From positions 109,050 through 173,049 of the forward strand of contig NZ_JAOEFD010000005.1 of assembly GCF_025420485.1 (NCBI RefSeq): a DNA stretch of 64,000 nucleotides, in the 5' to 3' direction. Position numbers and translations under genes: made by a program. Below the pieces are notes generated by a model, which was given only the letters and a program-made list of their open reading frames with translations, searched no databases and was not told the DNA's origin. This document shows, one piece after another, positions 8,281 to 16,577 of the stretch (the stretch's first letter is position 1; every line of letters starts with the position of its first letter). This DNA is from Nesterenkonia marinintestina. Lineage in GTDB: Bacteria; Actinomycetota; Actinomycetes; Actinomycetales; Micrococcaceae.

Positions 8281-9243
8281 TCAGGCGTCGTCCTCTTCCT
8301 CGTCGTCCTCGCCGTCGCCTCCGCCGTCGGTCAGACCGTCGACGTAGTCCTGGTTCTCGTCGATCCACTCGGCGACGATCTCCTCATAGTCGGCGTCCTC
8401 CTCGGCCTCGTTGAACATGTCGTTCTCCAGGTCGTAGAGCAGGTCGGGCTCCATCTCGAAGTCCTCCATCCACCCGGCGACGTCAGGGTTGTCGTCGGAG
8501 AAGCCCTCACGGCCGAAGGCGCTGATGGTCTCAGCATCGCCGAGGGTGCCCTCCGGGTCCTCGAGGTCCTTGATCGGGTAGGCCTCGTAGGCCCAGTGCG
8601 GGTGCCAGAGGGTGACGACGATGTTCTCGTCGTTGTCGGTGGCCGTCTCCAGCTCGGAGAGCATCGCCGGGGTGGAGGAGGTGTTGAACTCCATGTCCTC
8701 GAGGCCGTAGGTCGGGATGACCTCGTCCTCCGTCACACCGGTCAGGCCGGCGCCGGACTCGATGCCGACGATGGTGTCGCCGAACTCGTCGGCGCTGTCG
8801 GCCAGCTCCTCCAGGGAGTCGATCGGGGCGTCCTCGTTGACTGCGATGGTCAGCTGGGCCTCGTCGTACCAGGGTCCGTAGTCCTCCAGGGTGTCCCCGT
8901 AGTCCTCGATGTAGCTCTCGTGGGTGACCGGCTGCCACACGTCGAGGTTGAGGTCGTAGTCACCGCTGGCCAGGCCGGAGAAGACGGGACCGGCCTCCGC
9001 CTCCTCGAGGGTGACGTCGTAGCCCTCCACCGTCAGCACGCAGTTCCACAGCTCGGAGACGGCGATGCCCTCCTCCCAGCCGGAGAAGACGCCGATGGTG
9101 ACTTCGCCCTGGTCGCCGTCGCCGGAGCAGTGCTCCTCCACGGCGTCGGTGCCCGCCTCGTCCCCGTCTCCGCAGGCCGTCAGGGCCAGACCGGCCGCTG
9201 ACAGGACTGCGGCTGACTTCATGAACGTCGATGTGGTGCGCAT
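8281..9243 (-). CDS. opuAC: Glycine betaine/proline betaine-binding lipoprotein (OpuAC/ProX type)
   Basis: The 320-aa product starts at the ATG at 9243 behind AAGGGA and has a lipoprotein signal ending LALTAC (lipidated Cys24). The mature part is an OpuAC domain: EVTIGVFSGWEEGIAV, NLDVWQPVTHESY, a hinge near GVTEDEVIPTYG, and VVTLWHPHWAYEAYPIKDL. The Trp/Tyr residues in these blocks are typical of the aromatic cage that binds quaternary ammonium groups. The C-terminus is an acidic Gly-rich tail. It lies outside the membrane and delivers substrate to the permease and ATPase encoded just upstream, forming a three-gene osmoprotectant importer. The very low isoelectric composition fits a salt-exposed protein. 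Confidence 0.93.
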   Translation of the reverse strand: MRTTSTFMKSAAVLSAAGLALTACGDGDEAGTDAVEEHCSGDGDQGEVTIGVFSGWEEGIAVSELWNCVLTVEGYDVTLEEAEAGPVFSGLASGDYDLNLDVWQPVTHESYIEDYGDTLEDYGPWYDEAQLTIAVNEDAPIDSLEELADSADEFGDTIVGIESGAGLTGVTEDEVIPTYGLEDMEFNTSSTPAMLSELETATDNDENIVVTLWHPHWAYEAYPIKDLEDPEGTLGDAETISAFGREGFSDDNPDVAGWMEDFEMEPDLLYDLENDMFNEAEEDADYEEIVAEWIDENQDYVDGLTDGGGDGEDDEEEDDA

Positions 9244-9326
9244 GAGTGATTCCCTTCTTAGATGACGCGTCTTCGGTTGTGGCCCGGCGGTGCGGGACCG
9301 GCCGGGAACGTGTGTGGGGGCCGGAG

Positions 9327-10160
9327 TCAGGTGGTCCGCGCCTTGCCGGCGAAGCTGGTGAGCCGGTCGAGGAAGATCGCCAGGATCACCACTGAGACTC
9401 CGGCCTCGAAACCGAGGGCGAGGTCGAGTCGGTTGAGTGCGGCCACGACATCGCCGCCGAGGCCGCCCGCCCCGACCATGCCGGCGATGACCACCATGGA
9501 CAGCGCCAGCATGATGACCTGGTTGATGCCGGCCATGATGGTGGGCAGCGCCAGGGGCAGCTGGATCTGGCGGAGGATCCGCCAGCGGGAGGCGCCGAAG
9601 GCTTCGCCGGCCTCGACCACCTCGTGGTCCACTCGACGAATGCCCAACTCGGTGAACCGCACTCCGGGCGCCAGGGCGAAGAGGATGGTGGCGACCATCC
9701 CCGGGACCACGCCCACGCGGAAGATGGCCAGCGCCGGGATGAGATAGACCATGGGCGGCATGGTCTGGAGGAAGTCCAGCACCGGGCGGATCAGGGTCGA
9801 GAACGTGCGGGACGAGGCCGCGAGGATCCCCAGCGGGACGGAGATGATCACGGCGATGAGGGTGGCCACCACGACCAGGGAGAGGGTGGCCATCGCGTTG
9901 TCCCACTGGTTCATGCCGAAGATGAGCAGGAATCCGAGCAGGGTGCCGACGGCGAGCTTCCACGTGCGGACCCACCAGGCCAGAGCTGCGAAGGCGAGGG
10001 CTATCGCCCACCACGGCGGAGTGCTCAGGAGCCAGATGAGCGCGTCGTTGGCCTCCAGCATGATGGTGCGGAGCAGACCGAAGAGTCCGCCGAAGACGTC
10101 GAGCATCCATGACAGGACCTGCTCGCCCCAGCGTCCGAGGGGGATGCGGAAGTCGTCCAT
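9327..10160 (-). CDS. opuAB: Glycine betaine ABC transporter permease (OpuAB/ProW type)
   Basis: The 277-aa protein has an N-terminal amphipathic segment (MDDFRIPLGRWGEQV), about seven membrane helices and the binding-protein-dependent permease (EAA) loop VEAGEAFGASRWRILRQIQL. The stretch LDFLQTMPPMVYLIPAL is typical of ProW/OpuAB. The ATPase gene ends and this gene begins in the shared bases TGATG, so the two are translationally coupled. It forms the membrane pore of the betaine importer. Slightly different naming (ProW, OpuAB, GbuB) is possible; the function class is clear. Confidence 0.94.
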   Translation of the reverse strand: MDDFRIPLGRWGEQVLSWMLDVFGGLFGLLRTIMLEANDALIWLLSTPPWWAIALAFAALAWWVRTWKLAVGTLLGFLLIFGMNQWDNAMATLSLVVVATLIAVIISVPLGILAASSRTFSTLIRPVLDFLQTMPPMVYLIPALAIFRVGVVPGMVATILFALAPGVRFTELGIRRVDHEVVEAGEAFGASRWRILRQIQLPLALPTIMAGINQVIMLALSMVVIAGMVGAGGLGGDVVAALNRLDLALGFEAGVSVVILAIFLDRLTSFAGKARTT

Positions 10161-11260
10161 CAGCGTCCTCCCTCCTGGTGGTCGCCGGGCACCGGCGCCG
10201 CGTACTCCTCCGGGGTGTTCAGTGAGGCCAGCAGATCCGCGACCCTCACGTATCCCAGCGGCTCCCCGTCCGTGCCGTCGGCGGTGACGGTCAGCGGCCC
10301 GTCCGCACGGGAGGCCGCAGGCACGATCTCCTGGAGCGTGGCCCCTTCGGAGACGACGGCCTCGGCGGAGAGTCGGCTCTGCTCCTCCGCGCTGAGCCCG
10401 TCGGGGCCGACCATCACCGAGCCGGCGGTGAGCACACGGCCGCGGTCGACGTCGGCGATGAACTGGGCGACGTAGTCGTCGGCCGGGCGGGTGAGGATGT
10501 CCTGCGGAGTGCCGATCTGTACGATCCGTCCGTCCTTCATCACGGCGATGCGGTCGCCGATGTACATGGCCTCGTTGAGGTCGTGGGTGATGAAGACGAT
10601 GGTCTTGCCGAGCTCCCGCTGCAGGGCGATCAGCTGCTGCTGCATCTCCCGACGGATGAGCGGGTCCAGGGCGCTGAAGGCCTCGTCCATCAGGAGGATG
10701 TCGGTCTCGGAGGCCAGCGCGCGGGCGAGTCCCACACGCTGCTGCATGCCGCCGGAGAGCTCCCCCGGATAGTGGTCGTGCCACCCGTCGAGGCCGACGC
10801 GGTCGAGGACCTCCAGCGCACGTTCCCTCCGCGACCTTGTCTCGACCCCCTGGATCTCCAGGCCGTAGGCCGCGTTCTCCAGGACCGTGCGGTGCGGGAA
10901 CAGGGCGAAGTGCTGGAACACCATCGCCATATCCTCGGCACGGAGCCGCCGCAGGCGCTTCTTCGACAGCGTGCTGATGTCGCGGCCCTTGACCTCCACT
11001 ACGCCCTCGGTGGCCGGCTGCAGACCGTTGAGCGTGCGGATCAGGGTCGACTTCCCGGATCCGGAGAGACCCATGACGACGAAGATCTCACCGGGGTGCA
11101 CGTCGAAGGTGGCGTCGATGACCGCGGCGGTGCCCAGCGCCTTCAGGTCGGCGCGGTCCTCACCGGACCTCACCCGGCGCACGATCTCCTGAGGCCTGCG
11201 CCCGAAGGCCTTGAACACGTGTTGGACGCTCAGCGTCGGCGCATCGCCGTCTGGGCTCAC
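10160..11260 (-). CDS. opuAA: Glycine betaine ABC transporter ATP-binding protein (OpuAA/ProV type)
   Basis: The GTG at 11260, preceded by GGAAGG at 9 nt, gives 366 aa (VSPDGDAPTLSVQHVFKAFG). The ATPase domain has Walker A GLSGSGKSTLIRTL, the signature LSGGMQQRVGLARAL, Walker B ILLMDEAFSALDP (the DEAFSALD form typical of ProV) and the switch His in VFITHDLNEA. Before Walker A there is the family-specific RVRSGEDRADLKALG insertion. Residues about 280-366 form a CBS-like regulatory module, which in OpuA senses ionic strength or c-di-AMP. It heads the betaine operon; the upstream 500 bp presumably contain the osmoregulated promoter, which I could not place. Confidence 0.94.
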   Translation of the reverse strand: MSPDGDAPTLSVQHVFKAFGRRPQEIVRRVRSGEDRADLKALGTAAVIDATFDVHPGEIFVVMGLSGSGKSTLIRTLNGLQPATEGVVEVKGRDISTLSKKRLRRLRAEDMAMVFQHFALFPHRTVLENAAYGLEIQGVETRSRRERALEVLDRVGLDGWHDHYPGELSGGMQQRVGLARALASETDILLMDEAFSALDPLIRREMQQQLIALQRELGKTIVFITHDLNEAMYIGDRIAVMKDGRIVQIGTPQDILTRPADDYVAQFIADVDRGRVLTAGSVMVGPDGLSAEEQSRLSAEAVVSEGATLQEIVPAASRADGPLTVTADGTDGEPLGYVRVADLLASLNTPEEYAAPVPGDHQEGGR

Positions 11261-11769
11261 CTGGGGACCTTCCTCGGAGTGGACATGGAGACCGTGCGGG
11301 AGAACATATTGGACGACGACGCCTCGGCGGCCTCCACACCCGATCGTCGAAGGGGTCGGCCGCGTCACACGAGGAGGAAATCGGTCGTTCCGCTATCAGA
11401 GTAGCAAGCCTGACCAGGAAACTCAGGAAAGATGACATCGAATGAAATTAGCGAAATGTGATAGATCGGATGACAGTCGTGCTACGAACTGAGCATCGGG
11501 ACCGCACCTCGCCATGGGGCGGATCACGGCTGTTCCCACTCGACATCGACGTGATGGCGTCGCTGGTCGGACCGTCGCCGACCCGCTCCGATTCTCGCGG
11601 GCTGCGGCGAAGAATCCCTCGGGGATTTCGGACGATCCGCTCATGAGGACACGCCGCAGAGGCCGCTGACGTCGGGCCTCTCGCGCCGGGACGGAGGTCC
11701 CATGCGGCGGGTCGGGCCCCGGCTATGATGCGGAGCACCGAACTCGCACCACGCATGAGGGAGCACACG
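11261..11769. other. Intergenic region between opuAA and the citrate-type transporter
   Basis: About 500 bp divide the divergent opuA operon and transporter gene. A TATGAT at 11724-11729 is a good -10 box for the transporter, about 40 bp before its start, without an obvious -35. Around 11340-11470 the DNA is locally AT-richer and probably holds the opuA promoter. Two overlapping short frames (plus strand 11458-11646 and minus strand 11423-11644) show no recognisable protein and are not accepted as genes. Confidence 0.4.
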
Positions 11770-13146
11770 ATGGACGAGCCTTCGACCCTACTGACCCTCG
11801 GAGGGCTCGCGATCATCGCGGTCACCGTCGGCCTGCTGATGTGGAACAGGTTCTCGCCCATCGTGGTGATGGCCCTGGTCCCGCTGCTGGGCGCCCTGCT
11901 GGTCGGCTTCGGCCCGGGCCAGCTCGTGGAGTTCTTCGACTCCGGCGTGGAGCAGGTGATGAGCGTCGTGGTGATGTTCATCTTCGCGATCCTCTTCTTC
12001 GGAATACTCTCCGACGCCGGGCTCTTCGACCCGGTGGTGCGGGGGCTGATCCTGCTCACGCGGGGGAAGGTCGTCCTCGTCGCCGTCGGCACCGCGCTGA
12101 TGGGCGTGGTGGCCCACATCGACGGTGCCGGCGCGACCACGTTCCTCCTCACCATTCCGGCGCTGCTCCCGCTCTATCAGGCGCTGAACATGAGCAGGTA
12201 CCTGCTCCTGCTGCTGCTCGCGCTCTCCGCCGGAATCATCAACATGGTCCCCTGGGGCGGGCCGCTGGGCCGTGCGGCCAGCGTCACCGGCATCGACCCG
12301 GGCGAGCTGTACCGGCCGCTGATCCCGCTGCAGGTCGTGGGCATCGTGCTGATCGTGACCCTGGCGGTGCTGCTGGGCCTGCGGGAGAAGTCCCGGATCG
12401 CGAAGAAGGTCGCGGCCGGTGAGGTCGAGGCCTCGGCCGACGTCGACGTGCGTCGGTTCGCCGACGACTTCGCCTCCCGCCAGGTGGAACAGCGCACCGA
12501 GATCGCCGCGAAGATGAACAGCTCGCGCCTGGTCTACTGGGCCAACGTCGTGTTGGCGCTGAGCGTCATCGCCGTCATGCTCGCCGACATCCTGCCTCCG
12601 GCGATGGCGTTCCTCATCGGCGTCGCGATCGCCCTGCCGCTGAACTTCCGCGGCGCCGACCTCCAGATGGAGAGGGTCCGCGCCCACGCGCCCAACGCGC
12701 TGATGATGGGCGCGGTGATCCTCGGCGCGGCGGTCTTCCTCGGCGTGCTCAACGAGTCCGGGATGCTGGAGTCGGTCGCCCTCTCCGCCCTGACGGTCGT
12801 ACCCGAGGGGCTCGGACCGAACCTGCATCTGGTGATGGCGTCCTTCGGCGTGCCGATGGACCTGCTGACCTCCACCGACGCCTACTACTTCTCCGTGCTG
12901 CCGCTGGTGGAGGCCACCTCCTCCCAGTTCGGCGTGGGTACGGCTGAGACCGCGCACGCGATGCTGATCGGCAACATCATCGGCACATTCGTCAGCCCGT
13001 TCTCACCGGCCCTGTGGCTCGCGCTCGGCCTCTCCGGGGCGAACCTCGGCACGCACCTGCGCTACTCGTTCTTCATCGTGTGGGGCTTCTCGCTTCTGAT
13101 GCTGCTGGCCGGCATGGCGCTGGGCCTGTTCAGCATCACGACGTGA
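11770..13146 (+). CDS. CitMHS-family divalent-metal citrate symporter
   Basis: The ATG at 11770 follows GAGGGAG and gives MDEPSTLLTLGGLAII, 458 aa. The protein has about twelve membrane helices. The first half holds VVAHIDGAGATTFLLTIPAL and the LPLYQALNMSRYLLL loop, both characteristic of the CitMHS family (CitM/CitH, metal-citrate:H+ symport). The NMVPWGGPLGRAAS element and the related STDAYYFSVLPLV in the second half complete the pattern. A charged cytoplasmic loop (REKSRIAKK and an acidic stretch) divides the halves. It would import citrate or another tricarboxylate complexed to Mg2+ or Ca2+. No two-component system is adjacent. It ends 6 bp before the convergent LytR_C-domain gene. Confidence 0.88.
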   Translation: MDEPSTLLTLGGLAIIAVTVGLLMWNRFSPIVVMALVPLLGALLVGFGPGQLVEFFDSGVEQVMSVVVMFIFAILFFGILSDAGLFDPVVRGLILLTRGKVVLVAVGTALMGVVAHIDGAGATTFLLTIPALLPLYQALNMSRYLLLLLLALSAGIINMVPWGGPLGRAASVTGIDPGELYRPLIPLQVVGIVLIVTLAVLLGLREKSRIAKKVAAGEVEASADVDVRRFADDFASRQVEQRTEIAAKMNSSRLVYWANVVLALSVIAVMLADILPPAMAFLIGVAIALPLNFRGADLQMERVRAHAPNALMMGAVILGAAVFLGVLNESGMLESVALSALTVVPEGLGPNLHLVMASFGVPMDLLTSTDAYYFSVLPLVEATSSQFGVGTAETAHAMLIGNIIGTFVSPFSPALWLALGLSGANLGTHLRYSFFIVWGFSLLMLLAGMALGLFSITT

Positions 13147-13152
13147 TCGGAG

Positions 13153-13665
13153 TCAGCGGCACTGCAGGCGGCCCTGCTCGAGGACCACGTCCTCGGTGGG
13201 CACCATGCCCTCGTACTCGTCACCGATGACGAGGTCGACGGTGAAGCCGTCGCGGTCGTCGACGTCGAGGTAGGTCCGCGAGTACTCCTGCTGGAGGGTG
13301 TAGGCCTGGCGCAGCCCCCGGTCTCCGGCGCGGATGATCACATCGAAGCCGGTGTCCCCGGCGTAGTCGCTGTCGACCTGGCCGACCCGGTAGCCGCGGT
13401 CGGAGAGGTCCTCGGCGACGCCCCCGGCGAGCCCCGGGCGGTTGGTCACGTTGTAGACGTCCACGGTGACCCGGTCGGTGGTGACCGGGGAGAGGGTCAC
13501 GGTGGGACAGTCCTCTCCGGCGGGGATGTCCTGGGAGAAGATGTCGACCTCGAGGGTCCCGTCGATCATCAGCCAGCTGAGGGCCGTGACGGCCGCTAGG
13601 GCCGCCCCCGAACCGAGCCCGACGAGGATCCGACGGCGCAGCGGCGCACGGGATTCGTCGGTCAT
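13153..13665 (-). CDS. LytR C-terminal domain (LytR_C) membrane-anchored protein
   Basis: The 170-aa protein has a positively charged N-terminus (RRRILVG), one membrane helix (about residues 13-33) and an extracellular region. The part VTVDVYNVTNRPGLAGGVAEDLSDRGY is the LytR_C signature (V.V.N.T...GLA...A..L...G), found alone or attached to LCP cell-wall ligases. The start is probably leaderless: TAGAAT at 13677-13672 lies 6 nt upstream of the ATG. Stand-alone LytR_C proteins are common in actinobacteria and are thought to act in envelope assembly, but the molecular role is unknown. It is convergent with the citrate-type transporter. Confidence 0.85.
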   Translation of the reverse strand: MTDESRAPLRRRILVGLGSGAALAAVTALSWLMIDGTLEVDIFSQDIPAGEDCPTVTLSPVTTDRVTVDVYNVTNRPGLAGGVAEDLSDRGYRVGQVDSDYAGDTGFDVIIRAGDRGLRQAYTLQQEYSRTYLDVDDRDGFTVDLVIGDEYEGMVPTEDVVLEQGRLQCR

Positions 13666-13699
13666 GCGTCGATTCTAGGGCGTCGCTCGGGCGCCGGGC

Positions 13700-14413
13700 T
13701 CAGGGGATCGCCGGGGTGCAGTGCAGATCCTCGGCGAACATTCCGACGCCGTCGGCCTCGGCCTGCTCCCAGGCCTCCTCGACCTCGGCGAGGAACCGGT
13801 CGTTTGGTGGGAAGTGCACCGGAGCTCCGTACCCGTCGCGAGCCATCTGGGCGTTGATGAGGGTGTCCTCGAGGTACACCCCGGCGAGCAGGCGGTCATA
13901 CCTGTCGGTGCGCTCCTGGTCGAACGCGAGCCGCACCTCATCACCGGGGGCCAGCAGCTCCTCCATCCGTTCGGAGGCCTCGGGGCCGAGGCATTCGGTG
14001 GGACGCTCGGGGTGCACGGTCTCCGGAGTGTCGATGTTGAGCAGCCGGACCCGCTCCTGGTCACCCTCGTAGGTGACGACGATGGTGTCTCCGTCGACGA
14101 CCCTCTCGACGACGGCGTGCTCACCCTCGACGCTCCCCTCGGCGCCGTCCGCGTCGTCGCTGAGGCCGAAGACCTCGATCAGCAGACCGATCAGCAGCAC
14201 GATGCCGATGAGCAGGGCGATCCACGGCAGCACCGCTCGGTTGGCGCCGCGGGGGCCGCGCCGTCCGGCACGGATGGGCTCCCGGCGCCCGTCCGTGCGT
14301 CCCGACCGACTCGTGCCGCCGCCGCTGCCGCGTCGGCGCGTACGGCGCATCCCCTGTCGGGCGATGCTGCGGGCTCCCCGGCGGGCGAAACGACCGAACT
14401 GCTGACTGGACAT
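13700..14413 (-). CDS. Membrane-anchored thermonuclease (SNase-like) family protein
   Basis: The chosen ATG at 14413 (MSSQQFGRFARRG, 237 aa) lies 7 nt after TACACT (14426-14421), a leaderless arrangement; another ATG 6 bp upstream is possible but too close to the -10 box. A very basic N-terminus rich in Arg/Gly is followed by one membrane helix (AVLPWIALLIGIVLLIGLLI). The external domain is staphylococcal-nuclease-like: AVVERVVDGDTIVV, ERVRLLNIDTPET, and RYDRLLAGVYLEDTLIN with the catalytic Arg/Glu/Arg pattern largely in place. The C-terminus ends EDLHCTPAIP. It probably degrades extracellular nucleic acid using Ca2+. Similar anchored nucleases are common in this group. Confidence 0.88.
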   Translation of the reverse strand: MSSQQFGRFARRGARSIARQGMRRTRRRGSGGGTSRSGRTDGRREPIRAGRRGPRGANRAVLPWIALLIGIVLLIGLLIEVFGLSDDADGAEGSVEGEHAVVERVVDGDTIVVTYEGDQERVRLLNIDTPETVHPERPTECLGPEASERMEELLAPGDEVRLAFDQERTDRYDRLLAGVYLEDTLINAQMARDGYGAPVHFPPNDRFLAEVEEAWEQAEADGVGMFAEDLHCTPAIP

Positions 14414-14472
14414 GTCCATGAGTGTAGCCGGGCCCTGTGACGGGCATGCCGCGTCCGCCGGATCCTGTGGAC

Positions 14473-14970
14473 TCAGCCCCAGATCTGCTGCGGGGTCCGA
14501 TCCGGCGCGGGAGACGGAGTGCCGCGCCGCGCATCGGAGGCGGCCTGGAGTCCGGTCACCGCTCCGGCGAGCACCGCGAGGGCCAGGCGCGGAGCTGGGA
14601 CGCCGAGGCGGCGCATTCCGGCCTCTGCGGCATGGTCGAGCCGGAACGAGAGGTGCCCTACTGCGAACACCACGGCCGCCGGTCCGGCGGAGACGGCGAA
14701 CACCCCGCCGGCGGAGGGTCGTTCGCGGCGACCTGCGGACTCGCGCAGGACGACGGACGCGGCGCCGAGGCCCACCAGTATGGGGAGGCCCCACAGCACA
14801 CCCTCCCGCAGCGGGCGCGGCCATCGGCGCATCGGAACGAGGACCGCAGCTCCGTTGAGCAGGCCGACCGCCGCCCCCGTCGCGCGGGGAGAACGGGCGA
14901 TCCTGCGGACCAGTGCGCGGACGCTGTCGATCCTGGGGGCGCCGTCGAGCTGCGATGCGGTGTCAGTCAT
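14473..14970 (-). CDS. Small hypothetical membrane protein
   Basis: The ATG at 14970 has GGAGAGG upstream and yields 165 aa (MTDTASQLDGAPRIDSVRA). About four hydrophobic segments are visible (GAAVGLLNGAAVLVPM, VLWGLPILVGLGAASVVL, GGVFAVSAGPAAVVFAVG, LALAVLAGAVTGLQA), separated by Arg-rich loops. No known domain is recognised. It lies immediately downstream of the SRP RNA gene on the same strand and may be cotranscribed with it. The function is unknown. Confidence 0.65.
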   Translation of the reverse strand: MTDTASQLDGAPRIDSVRALVRRIARSPRATGAAVGLLNGAAVLVPMRRWPRPLREGVLWGLPILVGLGAASVVLRESAGRRERPSAGGVFAVSAGPAAVVFAVGHLSFRLDHAAEAGMRRLGVPAPRLALAVLAGAVTGLQAASDARRGTPSPAPDRTPQQIWG

Positions 14971-15009
14971 ACAGGACCTCTCCGTTGCACGCCGCCTCTG
15001 GGTACGTAA

Positions 15010-15098
15010 GAGCCCCACGTGCACCTGCCAGAGCCCACCTACCCTTGCTACCTTCCGGTCCTGGGGGAGTTCAGCAGGATGGCACCACACGTGGGGCC
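15010..15098 (-). ncRNA. ffs: Small signal recognition particle RNA (4.5S-type)
   Basis: Read on the minus strand the segment contains the SRP core CAGGACCGGAAGGTAGCAAG, with the GGAA-tetraloop side and the asymmetric AGCA loop of helix 8. The ends GCCCCACGTG and CACGTGGGGC pair perfectly and close the long hairpin. It is the short bacterial form without an Alu domain and binds Ffh to target membrane proteins. Boundaries are set by the terminal pairing and may be off by several bases. Confidence 0.93.
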
Positions 15099-15261
15099 GC
15101 CCTCCATCGTAGTGCCCGAGTCTGAGCTGACGCCAACCGGCCCCGGCCGCGCTCCGTGCCGCGGCCCATGCCCGCCGATGTGCGTTCCCCCGGGATCCTC
15201 GGCTAGGATGATATGCGTTCTGATGACGCGGGGCGCTGCGCCGCGTCACCGGGGACAGCCG

Positions 15262-15346
15262 GGAGGATTCGCCTAGCGGCCTATGGCGCACGCTTGGAAC
15301 GCGTGTTGGGTTCACGCCCTCGGGGGTTCAAATCCCCCATCCTCCG
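15262..15346 (+). tRNA. tRNA-Ser, anticodon GGA
   Basis: An 85-nt class II tRNA. The acceptor stem pairs GGAGGAT with ATCCTCC, the anticodon stem CACGC/GCGTG encloses TTGGAAC (anticodon GGA at 15296-15298), a long variable arm follows, and the T arm is GGGGG-TTCAAAT-CCCCC. The discriminator base is G and CCA is not encoded. It reads UCC and UCU. A TAGGAT -10-like box sits at 15204-15209 and a strong hairpin terminator follows. Confidence 0.97.
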
Positions 15347-15354
15347 CCGACATC

Positions 15355-15389
15355 GATGCCCCGTCGCCGTTCTTCGGCGGCGGGGCATC
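15355..15389 (+). terminator. Hairpin terminator after tRNA-Ser
   Basis: GATGCCCCGTCGCCG (15355-15369) and CGGCGGCGGGGCATC (15375-15389) form a 15-bp stem with one G-T wobble and a TTCTT loop, starting 9 bp after the tRNA. Confidence 0.85.
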
Positions 15390-15497
15390 GTCGTCCTCCG
15401 CAGACGGTCGGCTATGCTCGACTCTCCGAACGCGCAGATCACAGACAGAGACCATCGGCGTCCTCCACGACGCCCCGAAGAGGACGGATACGGCCTG

Positions 15498-16433
15498 ATG
15501 CCCGAGACGACCTGCTCCGCCGAGACCGCTCCTGAGGCCGCCCCCGAGGCCGCCCCGCACCCGGCAGTCCGCCGCACCGTCGGCGCCCTGACCGCCGGAC
15601 TGCTCGCCTTCACGCTGACCGCCTGCGAACGCCCCGAGGACTCCGATGAGGACCAGGAGGACCAGCAGTCGGAGGAGACCGAGAGCGCCCAGGACGAGGA
15701 GCAGGAGGACGAGCAGGACGCCGAGGAGGCCGCCGGCGGCGACGAGCCGATCGAGGACCAGGACGTCGAGGACCCTGAGGAGGAGGACACCGAGGCCGCG
15801 GACGACCCCACGCAGCTCGAGGTGTTCGAGAGCAGCCCCGGGCCGATGTCGTTCGAGGGCGTCGAAGAGGGCGGTGTGACCGGCCCCGAGGCCGACACCT
15901 ACGCGACCGACGCCCCGGACCCCGCCGCAGACACCGCAGGCTCCAGCTCGGCCGAGTTCCGGGACTCCGTCTACGAAGCTCGCGAGCGCGGGGAGTTCCA
16001 GCGCGGCACGGTCAGCGGGGTCTCCGTCGAGGACGAGGAGATGGACAACGGCGTCGAGATCACCCGCGTGATCCGCGACTTCCCGTCGCCGCGGAAGTCC
16101 GGCCTGCTGTCCTACGGAGGCGAGATCGTCCTGCTCTTCGTGGAGCCGACCCGTGATTCGGACCGCTACCCGATGATGCACAAGCTGTTCTTCCTCGGCC
16201 CCGAGGGCGAGGAGCGACGCAACACCCTGCTGCTGGACTCGGAGATGGAGCGCGCCGACCTGGTGCCCTACGACGGCTCCAGCGAGGATCCCAGCGCCGG
16301 GTGGATCGCATTCGTGGTGGAGGAGCGCGCCGACGAGTACGAGCTCGGCATCGTTCGCCCGGAGATCGACGTGCCGGACTCCGACGAGATGCTCGACAAG
16401 AAGGTCTGGGAGTTCTCCCTGCGCGCCGAGTGA
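15498..16433 (+). CDS. Acidic secreted lipoprotein, first of a tandem pair
   Basis: The ATG at 15498 gives 311 aa. A long N-region precedes a hydrophobic stretch ending TLTAC, so Cys43 is the likely lipidation site. Residues about 46-130 are an extended, almost purely Glu/Asp/Gln/Ala linker of low complexity. The last 160 residues form a compact domain (EFRDSVYEARERGEF, SGVSVEDEEMDNGVEITRVI, LFVEPTRDSDRYPMMHKLFF, GWIAFVVEE). The same domain occurs in the next gene, so the pair arose by duplication. The fold looks beta-rich, loosely like DUF4352/telokin-type domains, but I do not recognise it firmly. The function is unknown; the protein is presumably an envelope-exposed domain on an acidic tether. 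Confidence 0.8.
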   Translation: MPETTCSAETAPEAAPEAAPHPAVRRTVGALTAGLLAFTLTACERPEDSDEDQEDQQSEETESAQDEEQEDEQDAEEAAGGDEPIEDQDVEDPEEEDTEAADDPTQLEVFESSPGPMSFEGVEEGGVTGPEADTYATDAPDPAADTAGSSSAEFRDSVYEARERGEFQRGTVSGVSVEDEEMDNGVEITRVIRDFPSPRKSGLLSYGGEIVLLFVEPTRDSDRYPMMHKLFFLGPEGEERRNTLLLDSEMERADLVPYDGSSEDPSAGWIAFVVEERADEYELGIVRPEIDVPDSDEMLDKKVWEFSLRAE

Positions 16434-16577
16434 CCCGGCGATAGATCACGATCAGGTCACGATTCGCTTAATTCTCGACTGCAAAGATTGCAATCATCTC
16501 AGTCTGCGTGCTCGACTGAATCCGTCACAGCCCACAGGCGCTCCGACGGCGCCGAGCATCACAGGACGGAACGGATC
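16434..16577. promoter_or_regulatory. Possible regulatory region before the second lipoprotein
   Basis: TCACGAT occurs at 16446-16452 and 16457-16463, spaced 11 bp (one helical turn). A small inverted repeat TGCAA-AGA-TTGCA sits at 16480-16492. The region is AT-richer than its surroundings. These look like regulator sites, but no regulator can be assigned. Confidence 0.3.

Noticed and set aside
8281..10110. 609-residue open frame reading from inside the permease gene through to the betaine-binding lipoprotein
   Set aside because: Only the last 320 residues form a protein with signal peptide and OpuAC domain; the upstream part is Arg/His/Pro-rich out-of-frame noise.
11423..11646. Overlapping short frames in the opuA - transporter gap
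   Set aside because: They lie on opposite strands over the same bases, have no ribosome site and no recognisable protein.
15010..15346. tRNA as an integration site for a mobile element
   Set aside because: No integrase gene and no repeat of the tRNA 3' end were found downstream; the genes after it are envelope and housekeeping genes.
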